Source: a bacterium
GTDB lineage: Bacteria; Joyebacterota; Joyebacteria; Joyebacterales; Joyebacteraceae
Direction of reading: 5' to 3'
Assembly: GCA_029990205.1 (NCBI GenBank)
Contig: JAPEKQ010000003.1
Coordinates: forward strand, 124,001-188,000
DNA length: 64,000 bases
Shown: positions 17,145-25,659 of the stretch, in pieces
Layout: every line of letters starts with the position of its first letter
How positions within the stretch are numbered: position 1 is the first letter of the stretch
Translations under genes and position numbers: made by a program
The notes under the pieces: generated by a model
The model's input: only the letters and a program-made list of their open reading frames with translations
What the model was told of the DNA's origin: nothing
Database searches by the model: none

Positions 17145-18512
17145 GTGCGACGGGAAAAGCTATCCTATGACGAACTCGTGCATCGTCTGATACCCGTGAG
17201 GTATCTTGACGAGACGGGACTCGCGCTCTACCGGCAGCTTGCCGCGAGTCGGGGCGGCGAGGAACGGCGCAGGGCGGCAGCGGCGCTGCTGGACCGTCTG
17301 TGCGAACTCGGGTACATGAAGTTGACGCGTCGAGAAGAGGTCGCCGGCGAAATCCGCTCCACATACCGAAATCTCGTGTCACTCGACACACTCATCCTCT
17401 CCAGTCCTGCAATTGCCGGGCCGAACGACACAGACTCTGCAACGGTCGAGCGCATTCCACCGTCACATGAGGCGGGAGCCACCGACACCTCCGAGGAGAA
17501 CGGTTCCGCGGTACCGTGGTCGATGCTCAACGCCATCTCCGCATCGAGCCGCCGGGTCGACCTTGCCGGTCCGCTCGGCTACCTGCACGAGTTCCTCGAC
17601 GAGACGCTCCACTGCGACCACGTCAGACTGCGTCTCTCGGACAATCTGCTGGCGTCGCAGGCGAACAGCCTGGTGGACATCGAGGACATCATGGCATCGT
17701 CCGACGACGAACTGGTCTGTCCTCCTCAGCTGCGGGCGCAGGTGGAGAACGACGCCACCGCAATCTCGGTCGGGGACATCGCGATCGACGAACGCTTCGT
17801 GAGGAGGCGGGGCGTACCCTCGTCCGGGTCCATCATCGTCGCGCCGCTGGCGGCGGAAGCGTACGTCTACGGAACGCTCGAGGTCTGGAGCGGCCGGAAG
17901 AACACATTCTCGTCAGACGACGTCTCAACGGTCTCGTTCGTCTCGGAGTTCGCCGGCGGGCTGATACGGCGGCGTCTCGAGATCGAGGAACTGATCTTCG
18001 TGGACCAGACGACCCAGATCCACAACAGGCGCTACTTCGATGAGCAGCTGACGCGCGAACTCGAGCGGAGCAAGCGTACCGCGCACCCGATGGCGCTCCT
18101 CATGATCGACCTCGATGACTTCAAGCAGATCAACGACACGTACGGGCACGCCGCGGGAGACAGCGTCCTCCGCCAGGTGGCTCACATCCTTCTCGAGAAT
18201 GCCCGCACGGTCGACATCGTGGCCCGGTACGGAGGCGAGGAGTTCGCCGTGATCCTCCCGAGGATCACGCGGGAGAGCGCGCTGACGGTCGCCGAGCGCA
18301 TGCGCGAGAGTGTCGCCAGACACGAGTTCATCACGGGCGTCTCATCGGAGCCGCTGAGCGGCCTGACGATCAGCGTCGGCGGCGCGCTCTACCCGCTGGA
18401 CGCCAGCACGAAGAACGAACTGATGGACCGAGCGGATCGCATCAGTCTTTACGAAGCCAAGCGCGGCGGCAAGGACCGCGTCATCTTCTGGCAGGACACC
18501 CACCTCACATGA
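17145..18512 (+). CDS. GAF-like/GGDEF diguanylate cyclase
   Basis: Predicted to make cyclic di-GMP from two GTP. Of 455 residues, about 1-100 form an N-terminal helical region I do not recognise. About 140-280 look like a GAF-type sensor fold (blocks SGSIIVAPL and YGTLEVWSG). About 285-450 are a GGDEF domain with YNRR-like HNRRYF, the metal block MIDLDDFKQINDTYGHAAGD and the active loop GGEEF at 363-367. An inhibitory I-site RTVD (354-357) stands exactly five residues before GGEEF, so product feedback is expected. There is no membrane segment, so it is probably cytoplasmic. The start is a GTG. The last four bases overlap yqeC. Confidence 0.92.
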   Translation: MRREKLSYDELVHRLIPVRYLDETGLALYRQLAASRGGEERRRAAAALLDRLCELGYMKLTRREEVAGEIRSTYRNLVSLDTLILSSPAIAGPNDTDSATVERIPPSHEAGATDTSEENGSAVPWSMLNAISASSRRVDLAGPLGYLHEFLDETLHCDHVRLRLSDNLLASQANSLVDIEDIMASSDDELVCPPQLRAQVENDATAISVGDIAIDERFVRRRGVPSSGSIIVAPLAAEAYVYGTLEVWSGRKNTFSSDDVSTVSFVSEFAGGLIRRRLEIEELIFVDQTTQIHNRRYFDEQLTRELERSKRTAHPMALLMIDLDDFKQINDTYGHAAGDSVLRQVAHILLENARTVDIVARYGGEEFAVILPRITRESALTVAERMRESVARHEFITGVSSEPLSGLTISVGGALYPLDASTKNELMDRADRISLYEAKRGGKDRVIFWQDTHLT

Positions 18513-19309
18513 TCAGGACAGAGAGCCTCGTCGATGCGCTCGGAGCGTCAGCCGTCCGGATGGTGACGTTCGTCGGCGCCGGCGGGAAGACCAGCGCGAT
18601 CGAACGCGCGACGCGCGAGATGTCGTTGCTCGGACGAACCGTGGTCGCGACGACGACAACGCTCGTTGGGGAACGACTGGCCGCGTGCGGCGCGCCGGTT
18701 CTCGCCGACGACGGGGTCGACGCCGTCCGCGCGGCGCTCTCCGCGTCGGGAACGGCCTTTCTCCACGCCGGCCGTCGGAGCGATGGCAAGTATGCAGGCG
18801 TCCCCACGGAGCTTCTCGACACCCTGGCCGCGCTCGAGACCGCCGACTGCATCCTCGTCGAAGGAGACGGCGCCCGCGGCCTCCCGATCAAGATGCCGGC
18901 CTCGCACGAACCCGTGATCCCGAGCGCAACGGGTCTCGTCGTGCCGGTCGTCGGCATGGATGCCCTCGAGCGTCCGATAGCCGAAGGCTCCGTGCACAGG
19001 GCCGACCTCTTCGATTCGCTCAACGCCGGTCCCGTCGTGGTCCCGGGGACGATCGTCTCGCTCCTCAGCTCCACGAGCGGCGGCATGAAGTCGGTTCCCG
19101 CCTCGGCATCCGTACGGCCGCTGCTCAACAAGACCGGTCTCCCGGGAGGGGAGCGGGCGGACCTCATCGCGCGATCGCTCCTGAACTCGGCGCCGGACGC
19201 GCTCGACCGCGTCGTCTGTGGCGATGTACACCGGGGAGGGTTCCGCGTCTTCCACAGGGCCGGCGCGCCGTCGGCCGGTCAACGCTCCGCCAAGCCCGTC
19301 CGGAGTTGA
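18509..19309 (+). CDS. yqeC: YqeC-family protein (selenium-dependent hydroxylase accessory type)
   Basis: The 266-residue protein has an N-terminal nucleotide-binding loop VTFVGAGGKTSAIERA, the strand-turn TTTTL and the block ILVEGDGARGLPIKMP, which together are typical of YqeC. Family members are usually found with selenium-dependent molybdenum hydroxylases, where they are thought to help cofactor or selenium maturation. None of those partners is in this window. It overlaps the diguanylate cyclase gene by four bases (ATGA), which is an unusual neighbour. The role here is therefore uncertain. Confidence 0.8.
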   Translation: MIRTESLVDALGASAVRMVTFVGAGGKTSAIERATREMSLLGRTVVATTTTLVGERLAACGAPVLADDGVDAVRAALSASGTAFLHAGRRSDGKYAGVPTELLDTLAALETADCILVEGDGARGLPIKMPASHEPVIPSATGLVVPVVGMDALERPIAEGSVHRADLFDSLNAGPVVVPGTIVSLLSSTSGGMKSVPASASVRPLLNKTGLPGGERADLIARSLLNSAPDALDRVVCGDVHRGGFRVFHRAGAPSAGQRSAKPVRS

Positions 19310-19337
19310 CAACAGGCTCCGTATCCGTCATTCTACT
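19306..19337 (+). promoter_or_regulatory. Possible promoter overlapping the yqeC stop
   Basis: A perfect TTGACA (19306-19311) overlaps the yqeC TGA. The best -10 candidates are weak: CATTCT at 19329 with a 17-base spacer, or TCTACT at 19332 with 20. It would serve the small gene at 19417. Confidence 0.3.
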
Positions 19338-19416
19338 CGTGAAAGATGTACGCACGAGGCGAGGCTCCCATGGTAGCCTCGCCTGCAGGCACGAACCCCA
19401 TCAAGGAGGGCTCATC

Positions 19417-19659
19417 GTGGCTAGAGCCTACGTCAAGATCAACGCCGCCGCGGGAAAGGAGCGCGCCGTCAGAGACGCGCTCATGGAGCGGCCCGAGGTC
19501 CACTCGGCGGACCTGACAAGCGGTGACCAGGACATCATCGCTCTGGTCTGCTCGGAGAGCTTCGATGAGCTTCTTGACCTCACGCTCAACCAGCTGCGCA
19601 CCATCGACGGTGTGACCGGTACCGTGACGAACCTCATCATCGACAAGGACGACGAGTAA
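19417..19659 (+). CDS. Stand-alone AsnC/Lrp ligand-binding (RAM) domain protein
   Basis: The 80-residue protein corresponds only to the C-terminal ligand-binding half of Lrp/AsnC regulators, with the alpha-beta pattern AYVKINAAAGKERAVRDAL, TSGDQDIIALV and IDGVTGTVTNLII. No helix-turn-helix is encoded. Such proteins form oligomers that bind amino acids or modify full-length Lrp relatives. The start is a GTG seven bases after AAGGAGGG. It stands before a second small ferredoxin-fold-type gene (19741). What it binds cannot be read from the sequence. Confidence 0.85.
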   Translation: MARAYVKINAAAGKERAVRDALMERPEVHSADLTSGDQDIIALVCSESFDELLDLTLNQLRTIDGVTGTVTNLIIDKDDE

Positions 19660-19740
19660 CCGCGTCGTTCGGCGACGTGTGTCGCCGGCGTGGAGACGCC
19701 CCGGAAGACGGGGGAGTGTGTCGGGAGGAGGGAGTGTGGC

Positions 19741-20043
19741 ATGGCGGTCGTTGAGGTATCGATCGTTCCCGTCGGGCCGGCGGGGGCGAGTATCAGCAAG
19801 CACGTCGCGCACTGCCTGGACATCCTCGAACAGAGTGGACTCACCTACGAGCTCTGTCCGATGGGCACCGTGATCGAGGGCGATCTCGTCAGCATCCTCG
19901 ACGCCATCCGATCCATGCACGAGGGGACCTTCGGCGGCGACGTCGTGCGCGTCCTGACCACGATCAAGGTCGACGACCGGCGCGACAAGAAGCTGACGAT
20001 GGACGGCAAGCTGGCCGCCGTCCGGCGGCATCGCGAGAGGTAG
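19741..20043 (+). CDS. MTH1187/YqgV-family thiamine-binding-type protein
   Basis: A 100-residue ferredoxin-like protein of the DUF77/MTH1187 family. Evidence is the start VVEVSIVPVGPAGASISKHV, the strand-turn YELCPMGTVIEGDL and the helix ILDAIRSMHE. Homologues bind thiamine or related pyrimidine compounds, and some are fused to or linked with transporters. No thiamine gene is nearby. The ATG follows GGAGGAGGGAG. A terminator follows 22 bases after the stop, so it ends the small operon. Confidence 0.85.
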   Translation: MAVVEVSIVPVGPAGASISKHVAHCLDILEQSGLTYELCPMGTVIEGDLVSILDAIRSMHEGTFGGDVVRVLTTIKVDDRRDKKLTMDGKLAAVRRHRER

Positions 20044-20064
20044 AGAACGTTCCGGGATATGCAG

Positions 20065-20098
20065 AGCCCCCGTCGGTCGCTCCGAGGGGGGCTTCTTT
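20065..20098. terminator. Terminator between convergent genes
   Basis: AGCCCCC (20065-20071) pairs with GGGGGCT (20087-20093). An inner CGG/CCG extends the stem, and CTTCTTT follows. It lies between the MTH1187-type gene and the small minus-strand gene and may act on both. Confidence 0.75.
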
Positions 20099-20121
20099 GG
20101 GCAGGTTCTGTGTGCGGGTGC

Positions 20122-20319
20122 CTAGACGGCCTTCACGATGTGGGGCGTGGGGATGGCTCGCGCAGCACGAGCCCTCCGGCGCTCCGAGAAGAAGAGGAAC
20201 AGCGTGGCCGTCAGCACCGCGGCGTCCGCGATGAGGAGGATGAAGGGAACCGAGAGACAGAATGCGCTGCTCACGAAGACTGGGATGATGATCCCGAGCA
20301 GCCTGGTGATGGGACTCAC
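20122..20319 (-). CDS. Small two-helix membrane protein of unknown function
   Basis: This 65-residue protein starts at a GTG with a good ribosome site (AAGGAG, seven bases upstream on the minus strand). About residues 7-44 are strongly hydrophobic and can form two membrane helices joined by a short turn near the Asp of IADAAV. The tail (residues 46-65) is basic, with SERRRARAARA. There is no family I can name. It faces away from the GAF-PP2C gene across a shared upstream region of about 160 bases, and it ends at the terminator near 20080. The ribosome site and membrane pattern argue that it is real. Confidence 0.6.
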   Translation of the reverse strand: MSPITRLLGIIIPVFVSSAFCLSVPFILLIADAAVLTATLFLFFSERRRARAARAIPTPHIVKAV

Positions 20320-20450
20320 GTGAACTCCTTCGCAGTCGTCCGCTGGACTCTCCTCGTGCGACCGGCCCCCCGAAACAGGGCAGCGGGCAAAGAGTGGGTC
20401 ACGGGCGGCTCCTTCGTCCCAACCGCCGCCCTTCTCTCAACTACTCTCAG

Positions 20451-20478
20451 ACTATCACAATAGTCATTACGGTGTCAA
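20451..20478 (-). promoter_or_regulatory. Possible minus-strand promoter for the small membrane protein
   Basis: On the minus strand, TTGACA (20478-20473) is followed by 16 bases and GATAGT (20456-20451), with an upstream TG as in extended -10 sites. The leader to the GTG would be about 125 bases. The same AT-rich patch lies directly before the plus-strand phosphatase gene. Confidence 0.38.
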
Positions 20479-20482
20479 GAGT

Positions 20483-21802
20483 ATGAACGACGAAATGAAT
20501 ACGGTCCCCAAGGGCCGGACTGAGGATGATTCACCCTGTATCGACCAGGGACTCCTGCTCGAGCACCGCGCGGTCGTCGAGGCGCTCAGAACCATTGCGT
20601 CCACGCTCAGTGTCGAAACGGTGCTCAAGCGCCTGCTGTACCTGACGAATCAGATGCTCGGGTTCGAGTACTGCACGATCCTCCTCATTGACGATGACGG
20701 CGAGCGGATGAACATCGCCGCCCGATACGGGTACGCCGAGAGCAACGTGCAGCAGGTCGAGCTCGGCGTCGGTCGGGGCGTCACGGGTCGCGTGGCGCAA
20801 ACGGGTGTTCCGTTCAACGTCCCGGACGTCGCTCAGGAGGAGCGATATCTGGCGGGTCTCAAGGGAGCGCGCTCGGAGCTCGTCGTGCCGCTCAAGGCCG
20901 AGGGCCGCGTCATCGGTGTGTTCGACGTCCAGAGCCAGAAGCTCAACGTGTTCAACGAGCGCGACACGGAGCTTCTCCAGGTCCTCGCCGACATCGCCGG
21001 CGTCGCCATCTCGAACGCGCGCGCGCACAAGGCGGCGTTGCGCGCCCGCGACGAGGAGCTCATGCGGCGTGCGCTCGAGCGGGAGATCAAGCTCGGTCGC
21101 ACGTTCCAGGAGCGCCTCCTGCCGGAGTCCGACCCGATCGTTGACGGCTACGACATCGCGGGGACGAATCTCCCCGGACAGAAGCTGAGCGGTGACTACT
21201 TCGATTACATCGAGCTCCCGAACGGACACCTCGGAGTCGCCGTTGCCGACGTCTCCGGAAAGGGGGTCCCGGCTGCGCTTCTCGCCGCCTCGCTCCAGGC
21301 CACGCTCCGCTCTCACGTCGAGAACCTCTACTCGATCGCGACGATCATGGAACGCGCCAACAACTCCTTCTGTCGGACCACGGCCCCCGAGAGCTTCGCG
21401 ACGCTCTTCTACGGCGTCCTTGACCCGGCCGGCGAGCTGACGTATGTCAACGCCGGTCACAACCCTCCGCTGATCGTGCGAGCCTCCGGCGCGGTCGAGT
21501 CACTGGATGAGGGCGGCACGGTCCTCGGGATGTTCCCCGACGTTCGCTACACGGAGGGACGCGCCAACCTCCAGCTCGGCGACTCTCTGGTCATCTACAC
21601 CGATGGACTCTCCGAGTCGGAACGTGACGGCGAGCTCTTCGGCGAAGGGCGTATCGTCGACGTTGTGCGCGGTGTGGCAGACGCGCTGGCTCGTGTCATG
21701 GCCTCTGCGCTCATCACGGAAGCGGACTCGTTCTCCGGGACCGGCGCGGCGCCGGATGACATGACGGTCGTCGTGGTCAAGAGGTCCGGCTCCGGCCGCT
21801 GA
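20483..21802 (+). CDS. GAF-domain serine phosphatase (RsbU/SpoIIE, PP2C type)
   Basis: The 439-residue protein has a GAF sensor domain at about residues 35-185 (blocks FEYCTILLID, GVGRGVTGRVAQTG, SELVVPLK, GVFDVQS). A short helical linker follows, then a PP2C-type SpoIIE phosphatase domain from about 205. Metal-binding aspartates are seen in LSGDYFDYI, VAVADVSGKGVPAAL and PDDMTVVVVK. Such enzymes usually dephosphorylate anti-anti-sigma proteins in partner-switching cascades, but no STAS or anti-sigma gene is visible here. There is no membrane segment. The ribosome site is weak (AAGAG). Confidence 0.9.
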   Translation: MNDEMNTVPKGRTEDDSPCIDQGLLLEHRAVVEALRTIASTLSVETVLKRLLYLTNQMLGFEYCTILLIDDDGERMNIAARYGYAESNVQQVELGVGRGVTGRVAQTGVPFNVPDVAQEERYLAGLKGARSELVVPLKAEGRVIGVFDVQSQKLNVFNERDTELLQVLADIAGVAISNARAHKAALRARDEELMRRALEREIKLGRTFQERLLPESDPIVDGYDIAGTNLPGQKLSGDYFDYIELPNGHLGVAVADVSGKGVPAALLAASLQATLRSHVENLYSIATIMERANNSFCRTTAPESFATLFYGVLDPAGELTYVNAGHNPPLIVRASGAVESLDEGGTVLGMFPDVRYTEGRANLQLGDSLVIYTDGLSESERDGELFGEGRIVDVVRGVADALARVMASALITEADSFSGTGAAPDDMTVVVVKRSGSGR

Positions 21803-21919
21803 CCGCGGCACGGCTCCTGCATCACACCCGGGTGCGGCACCCCCACGATCACGCACCCCCACAAGCATCCCCAGCGGTGACAGACGATTCCAGCACCGAC
21901 ACACAGTGGCGGGGGACGC

Positions 21920-24508
21920 ATGCCCGCCAGCTTCGCCGCGGTGGCGTCCGCCCTCGGGATCTGGACCGCATCCCTCGTACCGCTCCCGCCGAAGGCAGTG
22001 GCGCTGGCGGCACCGGGACTCGCTCTGATCCTGCTGGTCGGCACGGCGCTCACTAGCCGACCACGACGGGTGCGAGCCAGACGGGTGCGACCGCGCTGGC
22101 CGGCGGCCCTTCACGACGGCCTCGTGTTGGCGGCGCTCGCGCTCGCGAGCGGTGGGCTTCTGGCCTCAGGCCGCCTGCTCGTGGAACCGGACTCCGTTCA
22201 CCTCATGCCGGTCACTCGCGCGACCATCGTGGGAACCGTGACGCGAGCGAAGCACGAGGGCTGCCGCTCCACGTTCGAGGTCACGACTCGCGACCCGGCG
22301 GGCACGATCTGGATGACCGCCCGAACCGGCGCCGGCGCCCGGCGGGGCGACCTCGTTCGCGTTGAGGGCGACATCCGGATCCCCCGCGGCCGCAGAAATC
22401 CCGGCGCGTTCGACTTCGCCGGCTACCTCCGGTGGCGCGGCACCCGCCGGACGATGCGCGCATCCTCCGTGACGGTGCTCCACCGTGAAGTCGGACCGGA
22501 GACGGCGGCGGCCCGCATCGAGGGCGCCATCTCCGCCCATCTGGGAGGTCGGAGCGGAGCACTGATGCGCGCGCTGCTGCTCGGGAGAACGGACGACCTC
22601 GCGCCGGGTCTTCTCGAGGACTTCCGCTCGACCGGAACGGTTCACGTACTCGCGGTCTCCGGACTGCACGTCGGATTCATCGTTCTCATCGCGATAGGTC
22701 TCGCCCGGGCGGCCGGGGCGCCACCGCGTGGCGCGATACTGCTCGCTCTCGCCGCCGCGCTCGCGTTCGCTGTGGTCGTGGGTCCGCGCCCTTCGGTCAT
22801 CCGCGCGGTGACCATGGCCGCGGTGCTCTCCGGCGCGCGTCTGCTCCAGCGTCGCACGGCTGCCGCGAACGCCCTCGGTCTTGCGGCCACCGCGCTTCTG
22901 CTCGCGCGCCCCGGTGCGCTCTTCGATGTCGGGTTTCAGCTCTCCTTCGGGGCCGTCACCGGCATCCTTCTCATCGGACAGCCTCTGGTCGCCCGGTTGC
23001 ATGGCGGCGCGGTCGGATCGGAACGCCGCCGGCGAACCGCAACATGCGCTCGCGCGCTCGGCTCGACGATCGCGGTCAGTCTCGGGGCACAGCTGGGCAC
23101 GCTCCCCGTGCTCGTATCGATGGGAACCTCGATCGCTCCTCTGGCAACGGTCACGAACGTCCTCGTGGTCCCGCTCGCGGCCTTCTCGGTGTCGGCCGGC
23201 GCGGCGCTCTGCGCGCTCCATCCGGTCCTGCCGGTCGGGGCGCATCTGATGGCGGCGGCGATCGCGGGAGCGCTTCGTCTGATGATCCTGTGCATCGAGA
23301 CCGCGGCCCGCTGGACCGGCGGCGGGACACAGGTCCCGAGCGATTGCTGGCCCGCGTGCCTGCTGGGTGTCGCCGGGATCGCCACGCTTCTCAGGATACC
23401 GTTCAGTCGCTCCCGCGCGTCCGCGGCGCTCCTCTCGATCGGGTCACTGCTTGTCGCCGGGTCGCTTCTCGCCGGGCTTCTCGCGTTCGGAACTGGCCCG
23501 GGCCGGTCCTTCTCTCGCGTCACGCTGTTCGATGTCGGACAGGGTGACGCGATGCTCTTCGAGATCGCGGGAGGAAGGACGGTCCTCATCGACACGGGTC
23601 CGTCTTCGGAAACCTGGGACGCGGGTTCCGGCGTCGTGCTCCCGCACACGCGGCGGACGGGCAGCGCAAGGCTCGACCTTGTTGTTCTGACGCATGGACA
23701 TGCGGACCACATCGGAGGCGCTGCGTCTCTGCTGGCGGAGCGTGCGGTCGGAACGCTCGTCGTGCCGGTGCCGTCCTCGCGTGGGGCTCCGGTCTCGGAC
23801 CTCGTCCGAACGGCCCGGTCAGCCGGCGTGGTGGTCCGTGAGGTAGTGGCCGGGGAAACGCTCCTCGCGGAGCCCGCCTGCACGCTGTTCGTGCTCTGGC
23901 CGCCGGCCGCGGTCCCGGCGGACGCGGACGACGAGAACGGGCGTTCCGTCGTCATCGAGGCACGGCTTGACGGTGTGCGCATCCTTGCCGGGGGCGACAT
24001 CGAGGCCCCGACAGAGCGACTGCTCTGCGCCCGCGGCGCGGTCGGTCGAGTCGACATCCTGAAGGTCGCGCACCACGGATCCTCGACATCGAGCACAGAA
24101 GGGTTCCTCGCGGCCGCGCGCCCGACGCTCGCGATGGTCCCGGTCGGGGAGGCCAACAGATTCGGTCATCCGGCGCCGGATGTGATCGCGCGGCTTGAGG
24201 GAACCGCGGAGCACGTCATGAGGACCGATCGTGACGGGGCGATCGTGGTGGATATCGCGCCGCGTCCGGCCTCGACGTGGCCGCGCGACAGCGGACGCGC
24301 CGCCGGTGAGGCCGATGGACGCCGGGGTGGAACGTGGAACCCGCGCTTCACGGTACGCTCGATCGTCAGGGGTGAGTCATGGAGAGTCTACGCGCGGGGG
24401 CCGACCACGACGACCGTGAGGTCGTCCGGTCTGATGATCTCCGCGGCGGCCCGACGGACGTCGGCGGCCTCGATCGAAGAGATGATGTCGGCGTACTTCG
24501 AGTCGTAG
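21920..24508 (+). CDS. comEC: ComEC/Rec2-family DNA uptake channel protein
   Basis: The 862-residue membrane protein begins with two helices and an OB-like soluble segment (about residues 80-190). The Competence domain follows, with many membrane helices (about 210-510; block TGTVHVLAVSGLHVGFI). A periplasmic metallo-beta-lactamase-like domain comes last (about 530-780), with TLFDVGQGDAML, LIDTGPS and the metal motif THGHADHIGG. ComEC carries single-stranded DNA across the inner membrane in competent cells. The last 121 bases overlap the convergent M16 gene, so the C-terminal tail after about residue 790 may be poorly conserved. A comF-like gene is at 2066. Confidence 0.92.
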   Translation: MPASFAAVASALGIWTASLVPLPPKAVALAAPGLALILLVGTALTSRPRRVRARRVRPRWPAALHDGLVLAALALASGGLLASGRLLVEPDSVHLMPVTRATIVGTVTRAKHEGCRSTFEVTTRDPAGTIWMTARTGAGARRGDLVRVEGDIRIPRGRRNPGAFDFAGYLRWRGTRRTMRASSVTVLHREVGPETAAARIEGAISAHLGGRSGALMRALLLGRTDDLAPGLLEDFRSTGTVHVLAVSGLHVGFIVLIAIGLARAAGAPPRGAILLALAAALAFAVVVGPRPSVIRAVTMAAVLSGARLLQRRTAAANALGLAATALLLARPGALFDVGFQLSFGAVTGILLIGQPLVARLHGGAVGSERRRRTATCARALGSTIAVSLGAQLGTLPVLVSMGTSIAPLATVTNVLVVPLAAFSVSAGAALCALHPVLPVGAHLMAAAIAGALRLMILCIETAARWTGGGTQVPSDCWPACLLGVAGIATLLRIPFSRSRASAALLSIGSLLVAGSLLAGLLAFGTGPGRSFSRVTLFDVGQGDAMLFEIAGGRTVLIDTGPSSETWDAGSGVVLPHTRRTGSARLDLVVLTHGHADHIGGAASLLAERAVGTLVVPVPSSRGAPVSDLVRTARSAGVVVREVVAGETLLAEPACTLFVLWPPAAVPADADDENGRSVVIEARLDGVRILAGGDIEAPTERLLCARGAVGRVDILKVAHHGSSTSSTEGFLAAARPTLAMVPVGEANRFGHPAPDVIARLEGTAEHVMRTDRDGAIVVDIAPRPASTWPRDSGRAAGEADGRRGGTWNPRFTVRSIVRGESWRVYARGPTTTTVRSSGLMISAAARRTSAASIEEMMSAYFES

Positions 24509-25659
24509 TCCAGCCCGAGACCGTAGCGCTCGATGGCGGTCAGACGCATGGCGTGCGCTTCGACCGACTCGCGGTCGAGGAGGTGGCGACCCAGAAGGAA
24601 CGAGACCGCGGTGTCCCGCTCCTCGTCCGTGGGCGGTACGGTCCGGATCCGTTCGATCTCGTCAATGATGACACTCACGACCCGGTCGACCTGCCCGGGC
24701 GCTGTGGCCACGTACGACCAGAAGAGCCCCTGGTCCAGACCCGCCGTCGAAGACGAGTCGCACTCGACGATGTAGGCCAATCCCTCCGACTCGCGGAGCC
24801 GCGTCGGTAGGCGCGATGCGAACCCGGCGCCGTCTCCGAGAATGACATCGAGCGCTCTCAGGGCGTAGAGCCTCGGATCCGACCGTGAGACGCTGAGATG
24901 TCCGAGCGCGACGTGCGACTGTTCACGGTCCATCGTGATGCGGCGCCGGGCGGGCTTGATCACGGAGACCGGCCCGGGAGTGACGGGAGCCCGTGAGGCG
25001 TCGCCCGTCCAGTCCAGAAAGAGCCCGCGCGCGAGACGCGTCACCTCGTCGGGCTCGCAGTCGCCGGCGACCGCGAGCACGGCCCGCTCCGGGCGGTACG
25101 CGGCGGAGTGGAAACGCAGCAGGTCGTCACGGACGACCGCACGAAGACTCTCCGGTATGCCGTTCGATGGCCGATGGCGCGGGTGCCCCTGGTAGAGGGC
25201 GTCGAAGAGCTCGCGCCGGCAGACCAGACCGGGGTCATCCTCGTCCTCGGCGAGCTCCGCGAGCTGCGCGCGTCGCGACTCCTCGAACTCGTCGGGGTCG
25301 AACAGCGGGGCGCTGACGATCTCTCTGAGCAGCGCGAGCGACTCCTCCAGGGTCTCCGAGAGACCTGTCACAGTGAACGCGACGGTCTCGTACCCCGCCG
25401 AGACATCAAGGACTGCTCCCATCGAATCCACGGCGCGGGCCAGTTCGGCTCCGGCGCGCGCCGTGGAGCCCTCGATCACCGTCGCCGCGGTCAGCGCGGC
25501 GAGACCGGCCTCGGCATCCGACTCGAATCTCGACCCGGCTTCGATCGAGAGCGCCACGGAGACCAGCGGCCCCTGCCCGTGCCTCGTGGAGAGCACACGC
25601 ATTCCGTTCGCGAGCACCTCGCGTCTTGGCGGTCCTCCCGGATAGTCGATGCGGTTCAC
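24388..25659 (-). CDS. M16-family peptidase homologue lacking the zinc motif (non-catalytic subunit)
   Basis: The 423-residue protein has the two-lobed M16 fold pattern, including LANGMRVLSTRHGQGP near the start, AYRPERAVLAVAGD and the terminal IRPDDLTVVVVGP. At the place of the zinc motif HxxEH it reads ALTAA (residues 54-58), so all three zinc-site residues are replaced by Ala. In two-subunit M16 proteases such a chain pairs with a catalytic one. The gene overlaps the active M16 gene by four bases (GTGA), which supports a heteromeric enzyme. Its 3-prime end overlaps comEC on the other strand. Confidence 0.9.
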   Translation of the reverse strand: MNRIDYPGGPPRREVLANGMRVLSTRHGQGPLVSVALSIEAGSRFESDAEAGLAALTAATVIEGSTARAGAELARAVDSMGAVLDVSAGYETVAFTVTGLSETLEESLALLREIVSAPLFDPDEFEESRRAQLAELAEDEDDPGLVCRRELFDALYQGHPRHRPSNGIPESLRAVVRDDLLRFHSAAYRPERAVLAVAGDCEPDEVTRLARGLFLDWTGDASRAPVTPGPVSVIKPARRRITMDREQSHVALGHLSVSRSDPRLYALRALDVILGDGAGFASRLPTRLRESEGLAYIVECDSSSTAGLDQGLFWSYVATAPGQVDRVVSVIIDEIERIRTVPPTDEERDTAVSFLLGRHLLDRESVEAHAMRLTAIERYGLGLDYDSKYADIISSIEAADVRRAAAEIIRPDDLTVVVVGPRA

